Source: Physella acuta | Lineage: Eukaryota; Mollusca; Gastropoda; Physidae | Direction of reading: 5' to 3' | Length of the DNA: 64,000 nt | Assembly (NCBI RefSeq): GCF_028476545.1 | Contig: NW_026733049.1 | Location: forward strand, 323,001-387,000 | Made by a program: the position numbers and the translations under genes | Shown: positions 51,020 through 59,681 of the stretch, piece after piece | Numbering within the stretch: the first letter of the stretch is position 1 | Layout: the number at the start of each line of letters is the position of its first letter | Notes under the pieces: generated by a model | Databases searched by the model: none | Told to the model about the DNA's origin: nothing | The model's input: the letters and a program-made list of their open reading frames with translations, nothing else

Positions 51020-52240
51020 TTAACAAAAACATACACCGGCCACCAACTCTGACATACACATGAATGGCTTTTTGTCTTTACACGCGTGGTCGTTCCATTT
51101 AAAAGTATTACTCCGCCAGTTGAAGAGCTCTAGGCAGTCTTCCTTTGTGCTGCCACTAGTGTTACTCGGCTCGTCGTCTTCCCACTGCGAGGGTGAAAAT
51201 AGTTCTATTTTTTTATTCGAGTGTTCCCACCTCCAGACGCCCTCTTCCTCCAGATCGTTACCACCAAGCCAGACACCCGATGGCAGATCGGAAACAGTGA
51301 GTATTTTCGTTAATAAATTATTCGTGATGTTGTCGTAAATTTCCGCGAAGTGTACCCCGTTGCCCATATTTGAACAGTACACCCTAGCACCAGGCCACGA
51401 CAGCTTTTGTCTGTATAGACAGTAACAATACGAGCCGTTTACTATCCTTAGATCGGAAGCAGACTGGTTCCTTCCACATGCGACTGTAATTCCGTGCATC
51501 AACGTACGCTGAGAATCGTTCAACATAGCCGACAACTCAGTGGTTTGTTTACTAATCTGCGTGTCTACGTTGGTTCGAAAACCTCGTCCAACGCTGACCA
51601 TCCCGCCAAAAATAGCGCCAGTGAAACATGCGATTCCCAACACGATGAGACTCAGGTAGAGAAGGAATCTTTTAACACTGTGCCGGCGTTGTGTTTTTCT
51701 GTTGCATGTAAACCCCTGGTATGCTGTGGGGGAGTTGACGCGCTCCGGCAAGACGTCGTAATGGTCATCGTCGTTGGCGAATTTTTTATAAGTCTCAGCG
51801 TCAATTACGTCCTGTATTCTTGCGGCTGGTTTTTCTGAGCGTGGGGGCGCTCTTACTTCAGGGTTGGTAGTTCTTATTTTAGCGTTGTTTACGTGTAGAT
51901 TATCTGGCGCTGTCGTGTGTTCAGGCGAATTGTAGTAGATATGTGTATTGGTTCCAGGAGTAACACTGTCCAAGACATGCTGACCTCCGTCTGGCGGAAG
52001 TTGTCTGGACTTTGTATTATTTAAACCCAACGGCTTTGCCATGGCAACCATTGACACTTCACTCTTATTAAATCCATTAGAGTTGTCTGTTACGGATTTT
52101 TGATGATCTTTTTGGTCGTGTACGTTCTCTTCTTTCATGTTTTGTCCCTCTTCAGCAGCTGCTATTGGTACCATTTCAATGTTGGACATTGCGTAATAAC
52201 TCAGCTTGTCTTGGACGTCAAGATGAGATGATCTACTCAT
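51020..52240 (-). CDS. Type II membrane C-type lectin A (406 aa)
   Basis: The coding part is one exon; a good acceptor just upstream (AG read from 52279-52280) implies an upstream 5' UTR exon. Layout: cytoplasmic tail about 1-190, with Tyr motifs LSYYAM (13-18), YYN (102-104), DDDHYDVL (157-164) and AYQGF (173-177); basic stop-transfer RRHSVKR; one membrane span about 192-214 with GAIFGG; short stalk; C-type lectin domain about 269-396. Lectin motifs: VWLGGNDLE, EPS followed by N (357-360), EDC (367-369) and WND (382-384), with six paired-type cysteines. EPS plus WND is the pattern of calcium-dependent sugar-binding domains, so it is likely a surface glycan receptor. Several N-glycosylation sites lie outside. 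The C-terminus ends CFC. The start is chosen as the first ATG in the exon. Confidence 0.88.
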   Translation of the reverse strand: MSRSSHLDVQDKLSYYAMSNIEMVPIAAAEEGQNMKEENVHDQKDHQKSVTDNSNGFNKSEVSMVAMAKPLGLNNTKSRQLPPDGGQHVLDSVTPGTNTHIYYNSPEHTTAPDNLHVNNAKIRTTNPEVRAPPRSEKPAARIQDVIDAETYKKFANDDDHYDVLPERVNSPTAYQGFTCNRKTQRRHSVKRFLLYLSLIVLGIACFTGAIFGGMVSVGRGFRTNVDTQISKQTTELSAMLNDSQRTLMHGITVACGRNQSASDLRIVNGSYCYCLYRQKLSWPGARVYCSNMGNGVHFAEIYDNITNNLLTKILTVSDLPSGVWLGGNDLEEEGVWRWEHSNKKIELFSPSQWEDDEPSNTSGSTKEDCLELFNWRSNTFKWNDHACKDKKPFMCMSELVAGVCFC

Positions 52241-52278
52241 TGTTAGTTGTATACCCGGATTAGCCTTGGGAAAAACTA

Positions 52279-52283
52279 CTGCG
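52279..52283 (-). promoter_or_regulatory. Splice acceptor in 5' UTR of lectin A
   Basis: On the minus strand a T-rich tract ends in CGCAG about 39 bases before the ATG. Lectin B has a comparable acceptor at 59172, so both genes probably have a non-coding first exon farther upstream; I cannot place it. Confidence 0.55.
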
Positions 52284-52600
52284 AAAAATAAAAGAAATAA
52301 TACTGGTTGTTATTGTGATGTTTTTATTAAGTAGAGATATAAATTGTATATCATTTGGCTAAGTTCGGACTTTACTCGCAATGGGGAAGAAATCTTCTTC
52401 CATTTGATGCTTGTTGCCCAGGCTGTTCGTTATAAAACATAGTTAACATTTACTGAATAGTGTACGCCTACAGACTCTATAAAGGGTCCAGACAAACCGA
52501 AGTGTTAGTTCATTGGATAGCTCGCTATTGTGTTCACTGGCGTAGCTACCCATTCCTGCGCCCAGTGCGAACTATCTATTCTGCGCCCCCATTTGTATAT

Positions 52601-52694
<94 letters not shown>

Positions 52695-53758
52695 GAAGTG
52701 GTCCTGTCTGCTAATCACACCTGTTTTAGATCGGGTATTTCTAGACCAATATCAGAGGAATTGCTCTTGGTAAAAATAAAATTCAATCCCTTGATCGAAA
52801 CCTGAGCTTGACTAAACGCGGCCTTATGTGAACTCAATATTTTTAAATAGCTTGAATTAGATCGACCACTTATAGACAAAATTAAAATTTGGTGATGGTA
52901 AGGAGATAGCTCTGGTACCGTAGCACCTGGAAAATACCAGATTCTCATAAATGTCTTATTAAGGGGTTGAAAATGGATATGCTTGACGCTCTATTTACGT
53001 ATTGAAGGGATGTAACCGTCAGAGCTGGGTGGACCCAGGGACTTAGTTCGGACTACACACCGGCCTCTAAGGTCCGCGCCCGGGGGCCGTCCCGACCACC
53101 CTCCTCTAGCTACTCCTTCTCTAGCTACTCCCCTGGTTGAGTTGTATAGTCTGTGTATGTTTGCACTTCAGTGTAAGCTAATTTTTATTCTCCATATCTT
53201 GTTACTAAAGTGTACGAGGTAAAACAGTATTTTAAACTAATTTCAAAAATGTATTTTGAAACACAATTTTTTTTTCAAAAATAATTTGAGAGAATAACAA
53301 CATGAAAGAAAGCACAAAAAGACGTTTGTATAAAATGCACTTACTTTCAGAGATGATCTTCAAAAAGAAAATAAATTCAGGGACAAGCTGATATAGTCGA
53401 GTTTTAACCGACTTCCTGTCAAAACGGAGCTGGTGCGTTGCGCTCTTAATGGGCTGTAAGTACCGTGGAGTGTGTTGTTGTTTGTAGTTGAACATCAAGG
53501 ATGCGATTTGCATTGGTTGCCTCTGAAGACTTAGCCCAACCTCTCGTTATGGTTAGCTGTATCACCGTGGCATGCAGCTAAACCTAATCCAAACCATAGC
53601 TCAAACCCGGGGTACGTTTAAAACAACTAGATCATAACCCATTGAATCCGTTTACTTTATGTACGTGTCTACTAATGTTTGTTTACCTGCTGCATATGAT
53701 GGTTACATGGCCAGCGGAGAACGTCTCGGTGCTGGTTGTAACTATAGACAATTAGAAA
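52284..53758. other. Upstream region of lectin A
   Basis: Should contain the lectin A promoter and first exon (minus strand). I see only a partial MITE left end, a TA array and a SINE-like phrase near 53015. No other gene recognised. Confidence 0.45.
52604..52692 (+). repeat. (TA)n microsatellite upstream of lectin A
   Basis: TA array preceded by CTGGCGTAGCTACCC (near 52538), a probable left end of a CAGTGGCGTAGC-type element. Confidence 0.9.
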
Positions 53759-53901
53759 CGGAGTTTCTTTCAGGCATCCCCCCACCCCTTAAACGAAATA
53801 TATTTTTTTTTAAATAGAAAATATAAACTTTAACCAGTGTCCCGTCTTCCCCCCCTCCCCACACACAAAAATTAAGTGCGCCCTCCCTCCCGCACCCCAA
53901 A

Positions 53902-53968
<67 letters not shown>

Positions 53969-54019
53969 CTCCTTCCTCGACAGTTTCAAGTGCCCCCCCC
54001 CCCCCGTCTAGAACCACGG
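53759..54019 (-). mobile_element. Old G-tract MITE with internal (TA)n
   Basis: The left end GGAGTTTCTTTCAGGC and C-run interior match the family. Flanks ATTAGAAA (53751-53758) and ATTAGAGA (54020-54027) are a plausible 8-bp duplication with one mismatch. Contains a TA tract at 53907-53965. Confidence 0.65.
53907..53965 (+). repeat. (TA)n microsatellite
   Basis: TA array inside the old MITE at 53759-54019. Confidence 0.95.
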
Positions 54020-54277
54020 ATTAGAGAGTAGAAGGTCAACTTGTACAGTCTTATTTACTTCTTCCCAAGTAGGTCAAGTACCTACTAAACACCGAGGGCG
54101 TAGATACGACATTAGCATTCAGGATTTCATTTCATTTAATAAAAACAGAGCTGTCCAATCAGGGCTCATCTATTGACGTCACGCATATCATCAGCTGACG
54201 TCACGCGGTGAGACGCCATCTTGTAGGATACGTTGACTCCGGAACTCCAGAATACATACGTGATTATATTTATTTAA

Positions 54278-54600
54278 CAGTGGCGTAGGCAGGGGGGGTT
54301 AGGGGGGGTCATAACCCCCCTCCCATTGACCCCTCGGTATATATATATAAAGTATGAAGGGGGGTGCAAATCGAAAGTTTGAGGGGGGGTGCAAATCGAA
54401 AGTTTGAGGGGAGGGTGCAAATCGAAAGTTTGAGGGGGGGGGGAGTGCAAATCGAAAGTTTGAGTGGGGGGGTGCAAATCGAAAGTTTGAGGGGGGGGGG
54501 GGTGCAAATCGAAAGTTTGAGGGGGGTGCAAATCGAAAGTTTGTCCCCGGGTAAAAATTGGACCCCCCCCCCCCTTGAGACGATCCTGGCTACGCCACTG
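54278..54600 (+). mobile_element. hAT-like MITE, CAGTGGCGTAGG family, with internal 23-27-bp repeats
   Basis: Ends CAGTGGCGTAGGCAG and GGCTACGCCACTG, exact 8-bp duplication TTATTTAA (54270-54277 and 54601-54608). The interior is seven or so units of GCAAATCGAAAGTTTGAGGG. The same internal unit appears at 27354-27430. Confidence 0.88.
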
Positions 54601-54900
54601 TTATTTAATGATCTGATGCTGAAAAGCTCACATCTCTCAACGTAAGGTTGAATTAATGATGAAGGTTTTACATATCGGCCCCTATCTTAGTTGGTTGTAG
54701 ATAAAACCAAAAACTGTAGCTGCTGAAAACTACTTCTAGAGATGAAGCTATTTCAACAAAATGTAAAAGAAATAGCTTCTGTTTTAACCAGTAGGCAAAT
54801 TGTCTTTTATATTCGTACGGTATATCATATTGTAACTTATGTGTATGTTTAACGTTGGTATGTTTAAATAGGCTACAGGACATTATCCCCTCCTCTAACC

Positions 54901-55460
54901 ATCCTTAACCCTAACCTTAACCCTAACCTTAACCCTAACCCTAACCCTAACCCTAACCCTAACCCTAACCCTAACCCTAACCCTAACCCTAACCCTAACC
55001 CTAACCCTAACCCTAACCCTAACCTTAACCATAACCATAACCATAACCATAACCATAACCATAACCATAACCATAACCATAACCATAACCATAACCATAA
55101 CCATAACCATAACCATAACCATAACCATAACCATAACCATAACCATAACCATAACCATAACCATAACCATAACCATAACCATAACCCTAACCCTAACCCT
55201 AACCCTAACCCTAACCTTAACCGTTACCCTAACCCTAACCCTAACCCTAACCATAACCCTAAACCTAACACTAACCCTAACCCTAACCCTAACCCTAACC
55301 CTAACCCTAACCCTAACCCTAACCCTAACCCTAACCCTAACCCTAACCCTAACCCTAACCCTAACCCTAACCCTAGCCCTAACCCTAACCCTAACCCTAA
55401 CCCTAACCCTAACCCTAGACCTAGACCTAGACCTAGACCTAGACCTAGACCTAGACCTAG
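54901..55460 (+). repeat. Interstitial telomere-like array
   Basis: (CCCTAA)n to about 55020, then (CCATAA)n to about 55185, again (CCCTAA)n to about 55415 and (CCTAGA)n to about 55460. The minus-strand reading is TTAGGG, the telomere repeat of molluscs and vertebrates, plus a homogeneous TTATGG variant block. The array is framed by AGGACATTATCCCCTC (54877-54892) and its near-complement GAGGGGTAATGTCCT (55487-55501). Confidence 0.92.
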
Positions 55461-55501
55461 CCCAGACTAAAACCCTAGCTATGACCGAGGGGTAATGTCC
55501 T

Positions 55502-56533
55502 ACCTGCGGGGGGGGGGGGGGGGAATAGACAGGGGGGTAATTACGGGGGGGGGGTTATTGTCGATTCGTAACGTCCTGTTCCTGTTTAAATAAACAATAT
55601 TATCGACAACATCATTGTAGGATTAATGTAAATGAACAAATTACATGATTTTTCACGTTGCTGTGGAATGTAGTGTGCTGTATCTAGCCTCTGTGAGCCT
55701 GAAGGATGCTGCTATTCAAGAACAAACTCTCAAATCCAATAAAAGTGTAAGCAGCACTGGGTAACAGAAACCACCCAAGCGTAACAGATAAGCACAAGGC
55801 GTATCTAAGTAACACCAAACAAAAACAGCAAGACACCGTTAACACCAAAAGTAGGCCAACTATAAATAACAAATTGTACTATTTATTGAGCTCAGTATTT
55901 ACACCAACAGGAATATTTAAAAAAGTACAATTTAAAAAAAAAGAGAGAGAAAAAAAGGTTATTCTAACAACAAAACAATTAAAGGCTTGTAATCAACATT
56001 CATCTCGCATTTTTCAACTCAAACGAAAACCATAAAAAATACCATTTTCATTTAATTCGGTCGTTTAATAACTATAAAATCAATGTCTTTTTGGCAGTCA
56101 GATTTCCACGCAATACAACATGTAGTTTCTCATTTTATTATGCCAAATACCCGAAAAGAGCTGGGTTAGCTCATTGATGTCATCACAACTCATTCAAACA
56201 TACTTTCATAAACCTTATGCAACTTTGAGACACTTGGGTAAGTGACCACTTGACCTGTCTCTTGTTCGGCAAAACATCTTCTGTTTTCATTTACACAACT
56301 ATAAGAGCGTTTTATTCACACGAGAGATGTTAGATCGTCCGCATGAGAATCTCTGGCAAAAATGTGTCGTCGTTTTTAATTCGCATTATCTGTATTACTA
56401 CATTTGTAAATACATCTAAACTGTGTGTTCTATTATTTTTCTTGTATTCCACAAGTCAGTATGTCTAAAAAAAAGTATTATAAGACCCGTTTAATATCAC
56501 TAAAAGTTTTCCAAGACTTCTCTATCTTGCCTC
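55502..56533. other. Region between telomere-like array and MITE, no gene
   Basis: G runs directly after the array, then AT-rich sequence. On the minus strand an AATAAA (55882-55887) could serve the lectin B transcript, which would then have a very long 3' UTR; speculative. Confidence 0.35.
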
Positions 56534-56744
56534 CAGTGTTTCTTTCAGACTTTTTTCTCCGGGGGGGGGGCACTTGAAATCTTCGGGGGGGCGGTAAACT
56601 TTCTTCGGGGGGGCGGACACTGTTAAAAGTATATATTTTCTATATAAATTATATAAATTTCATTTCGTTCGGGGGGGGGGGCGGTAAAAAATTTTCGGGG
56701 GGGCTTTGCCCCCCCCCCCGAAGAGATGCCTGGAAGAAACTCTG
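56534..56744 (+). mobile_element. G-tract hAT-like MITE downstream of lectin B
   Basis: Ends CAGTGTTTCTTTCAG and CTGGAAGAAACTCTG, exact 8-bp duplication CTTGCCTC (56526-56533 and 56745-56752). Nearly the same length and core as the copy at 2634-2843. Confidence 0.9.
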
Positions 56745-56859
56745 CTTGCCTCCCTTCATTGAAATACCGTGGCCTTTAAGAAATGCTTTCACAGTAGACC
56801 CGAGTCCAAATTTCATCATCTTTTCCTGTTCGTACCCAAGACACAGGCAGATAAAGTAG

Positions 56860-57004
56860 AGTTTATCTACTTTAGAGACCTCGGCATATGAAGGGATAGT
56901 GTTCTCAGCATTATGCCCAGACGCCTTTGTTTTCCCTAACGTGAGTTAGGTACCCATTAGAGCTAGGTGGACTCATGGACATTCTACTGACTTGAACTCA
57001 GATT
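56860..57004 (-). mobile_element. SINE body fragment next to the lectin B minisatellite
   Basis: Matches the body of the SINE at 62010-62225 (CTCGGCATATGAAGGGATAG on the plus strand, then GTTAGGTACCCATTAGAGCT). The tRNA head is missing where the 37-bp array begins. Confidence 0.55.
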
Positions 57005-57908
57005 CACACATCACTCTCTAGCCGTACACCACTAACAGTAGCAACATCACTCTCTAGCTGTGCACCACTAACAGTAGCACACATCACTCTCTAGCCCGTG
57101 CACCACTAACAGTAGCACACATCATTCTCTAGCCGTGCACCACTAACAGTAGCACACATCATTCTCTAGCCTTACACCACTAGCAGTAGCACACATCACT
57201 CTCTAGCCTTACACCACTAGCAGTAGCACACATCATTCTCTAGCCGTGCACCACTAACAGTAGCACACATCATTCTCTAGCCCGTGCACCACTAACAGTA
57301 GCACACATCATTCTCTAGCCGTGCACCACTAACAGTAGCACACATCATTCTCTAGCCTTACACCACTAGCAGTAGCACACATCACTCTCTAGCCTTACAC
57401 CACTAGCAGTAGCACACATCATTCTCTAGCCGTGCACCACTAACAGTAGCACACATCATTCTCTAGGCGTGCACCACTAACAGTAGCACACATCATTCTC
57501 TAGCCGTGCACCACTAACAGTAGCACACATCATTCTCTAGCCGTGCACCACTAACAGTAGCACACATCATTCTCTAGCCTTACACCACTAGCAGTAGCAC
57601 ACATCATTCTCTAGCCGTGCACCACTAACAGTAGCACACATCATTCTCTAGCCGTGCACCACTAACAGTAGCACACATCATTCTCTAGCCGTGCACCACT
57701 AACAGTAGCACACATCTCTCTCTAGCTGACACCACTAACAGTAGCACACATCACACTCTAGCCGTGCACCACTAACAGTAGCACACATCACTCTCTAGCC
57801 GTGCACCACTAACAGTAGCACACATCACACTCTAGCCGTGCACCACTAACAGTAGCACACATCACTCTCTAGCCGTGCACCACTAACAGTAGCACACATC
57901 ATTCTCAA
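57005..57908 (+). repeat. 37-bp minisatellite in the 3' UTR of lectin B
   Basis: About 24 units of a 37-bp repeat (GCACCACTAACAGTAGCACA then CATCATTCTCTAGCCGT, with variants). On the minus strand each unit contains the codons for the end of lectin B and its TAG. The last unit is the lectin gene's own 3' end. Confidence 0.92.
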
Positions 57909-59121
57909 GCCGGGACATGCACAAAAACGGCTTCAGATCGTCACAGCCGTGGTCGTTCCATTTGAAGTTCCCGCCCTGCCAGTTCCAGATATCCAAACAG
58001 TCCTCTCTCAGCTTCAGGTGACTTGTGTTGCTAGGCTCATTCCACGCCCACTGGGAGGGGTTGAATTTCTCAATCTCCACCCCAGACGTCGCCCACTTCC
58101 ACACGCCCTCTTTCTCAAGGTCACTTCCGCCCAACCAGATTCCTAAATTAGTCTGGGAAACGGTTAAAAGCGGCATTAAAAACTCGTTGGTTAATGAGTC
58201 ATGAATTTCAGCAAAATAGACCCCGTTTCCGACGTTTAAACAGAAATCTTTAGCCTGTGACCAAGACAGTCGTTTTCGGTATAAACAATAACAGTTTGAT
58301 CCGAAAACGAAACGAATGTCCGATGCAGATTTGTTCTTTAAGCAGACGTCTTTAACGTGGTTTAAAAAATCAGATCGCGAATGACTGAGCATGGCACTGA
58401 TGTTGGCGTTGAGTTCTTTGAGTTGTGTGTTTATATTTTCCTGTACGTTGTCCCCGATTCCGATTATTCCGCCGAAAATAGCGCCGGTGAGCGATCCGAA
58501 TCCAAGCAACACAACAGTTAAATAAAGGAAAAACCACTTCACGCCTTGACGACGTTGTATCCTTGCGCTGTTGGTCATGAACTGTAAATAGGCCTCACTG
58601 GGGTTGACCGTCCCACGTAAAACGTCATAATGATCTGCTTCGAAGTTGAAAGCTTGCTCATTTCTGCTTTGTAAATTCTTTGAATACGTCGGTCTTCTGT
58701 TTTCCTGTTGCTTTGTTTTATTTTTAGAATCTACGTCATCAGAATTCATCGCGACGCCTTTCGGATTTGTTTTGTTTTCAGCAATATTATAATACGGCGG
58801 CGCTTTAGTCACATTACCTTGACCTCCGGTGGGCGGAAGTGGCCTTGAAGTATCAGTGACGCTCGTGACAGCAGACGGCGAAACCTTTTCACCTCCGTTT
58901 AGCATGTTTTCGTTCGCTATGTGACTGTCTGGTGAATCTGTTTGTTTCGTTGTGTTATTTTTCTCGTTTTTAACCAACCGTTCTCTCAATAACGAAGTGC
59001 TGTTGTTGAAAAGGTTGTGGGTCACTGACGAAGGTCCGGTAACTGTAGGAGCCGTGTAGTAGCTCAGGGACTCGCGAAGCTCCAGATAGTCGTGAGGCTC
59101 CGTCACATCCGTCACATCCAT
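57883..59121 (-). CDS. Type II membrane C-type lectin B (412 aa)
   Basis: Paralogue of the gene at 51020-52240, same strand, same single coding exon after a UTR acceptor (AG read from 59172-59173). Cytoplasmic tail about 1-195 with HDYLEL (10-15), LSYYTA (19-24), PLPPTGG (94-100), YYN (110-112), EADHYDVL (161-168) and EAYLQF (176-181); membrane span about 196-219 with GAIFGG; lectin domain about 275-402 with IWLGGSDLE, EPS-N (362-365), EDC and WND (388-390). HDYLEL near the N-terminus is an extra YxxL not seen in A. The last ten codons and the stop (ending CYC) form the edge of the downstream 37-bp minisatellite, so the 3' UTR must contain that array. Predicted calcium-dependent glycan receptor with signalling tail; ligand unknown. 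Confidence 0.88.
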   Translation of the reverse strand: MDVTDVTEPHDYLELRESLSYYTAPTVTGPSSVTHNLFNNSTSLLRERLVKNEKNNTTKQTDSPDSHIANENMLNGGEKVSPSAVTSVTDTSRPLPPTGGQGNVTKAPPYYNIAENKTNPKGVAMNSDDVDSKNKTKQQENRRPTYSKNLQSRNEQAFNFEADHYDVLRGTVNPSEAYLQFMTNSARIQRRQGVKWFFLYLTVVLLGFGSLTGAIFGGIIGIGDNVQENINTQLKELNANISAMLSHSRSDFLNHVKDVCLKNKSASDIRFVFGSNCYCLYRKRLSWSQAKDFCLNVGNGVYFAEIHDSLTNEFLMPLLTVSQTNLGIWLGGSDLEKEGVWKWATSGVEIEKFNPSQWAWNEPSNTSHLKLREDCLDIWNWQGGNFKWNDHGCDDLKPFLCMSRLENDVCYC

Positions 59122-59171
59122 GGATCTATCCGTGTGGGGGTCAACCGGCAGGACACGGATGTGAAGATTTG

Positions 59172-59195
59172 CTGTGGGGGAGGGGGGGGGGAATA
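59172..59195 (-). promoter_or_regulatory. Splice acceptor in 5' UTR of lectin B
   Basis: On the minus strand a C-rich tract ends in CCACAG, 50 bases before the ATG at 59121. The upstream exon is not identified. Confidence 0.5.
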
Positions 59196-59261
59196 AAAGT
59201 TAAGAGAGGAAAACTTTCAACAAGCAAAAAAAAAAAAGTAACTGCAACAATTAGTACGTGT

Positions 59262-59418
59262 ATGACCGCTTGTAGGGAGCACTTCTTCTTCTCCTTCTTC
59301 GTTCTTAATTATTAGTGTTGAAGGGGATCGAGATTTATCTGCCAGTGGGTTTGAACTCGAGACTTTGTTCGAATTTATCAACCATGAGCTTTTTGCCGAC
59401 TCGACCACGCCTCCAACA
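59262..59418 (-). mobile_element. tRNA-Ser-like SINE, diverged
   Basis: On the minus strand: GGCGTGGTCGAGTCGGC, then CTCGAGTTCAAACCC, then a purine-rich GAAGAAGG tail. Same SINE head as 59585-59681. Confidence 0.6.
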
Positions 59419-59584
59419 CAATTAAGCGTTACGTGTCAACTGTTATGCGCCATTGAGGCCATTGACTCCGATTTCAGCCTGCTTTTCTTTTTGGATTTGC
59501 TTCCATAGCCTTTGCCCAACCAAGAACAAGCTACAAGGCAGCAGTTGTTTGATTTTTGGAGTTGTCTCTCCTAGAAGAGTGGCT

Positions 59585-59681
59585 GTCCCCAGCTAACGAG
59601 CCTCATCTGTCCGAGGGTTCGAACTCGAGACTTTTCGGTTTAGCAATCATGAGCTTTACCGACTCGACCACGCCGACCCCT
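59585..59681 (-). mobile_element. tRNA-Ser-like SINE head
   Basis: On the minus strand: A-box-like TGGTCGAGTCGG, a TTGCTAA anticodon-loop-like stretch as in tRNA-Ser(GCU), and B-box-like GAGTTCGAACCC. The arms no longer pair as a tRNA should, so this is a SINE head, not a tRNA gene. Confidence 0.6.

Noticed and set aside
53232-53513. 93-codon minus-strand frame upstream of lectin A, possible exon
   Set aside because: No domain, no good splice sites in matching phase, composition like surrounding AT-rich DNA.
54895-55254. Minus-strand open frame of alternating Met-Val and Arg-Val
   Set aside because: It is only the translation of the CCATAA and CCCTAA hexamers; no start context or neighbouring exon.
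57005-57908. CRISPR-like array
   Set aside because: Direct tandem units without unique spacers, and the unit derives from the lectin coding end.
59585-59681. A functional tRNA-Ser gene
   Set aside because: A and B boxes are present, but the acceptor and anticodon stems do not pair well and related diverged copies lie nearby; a SINE head fits better.
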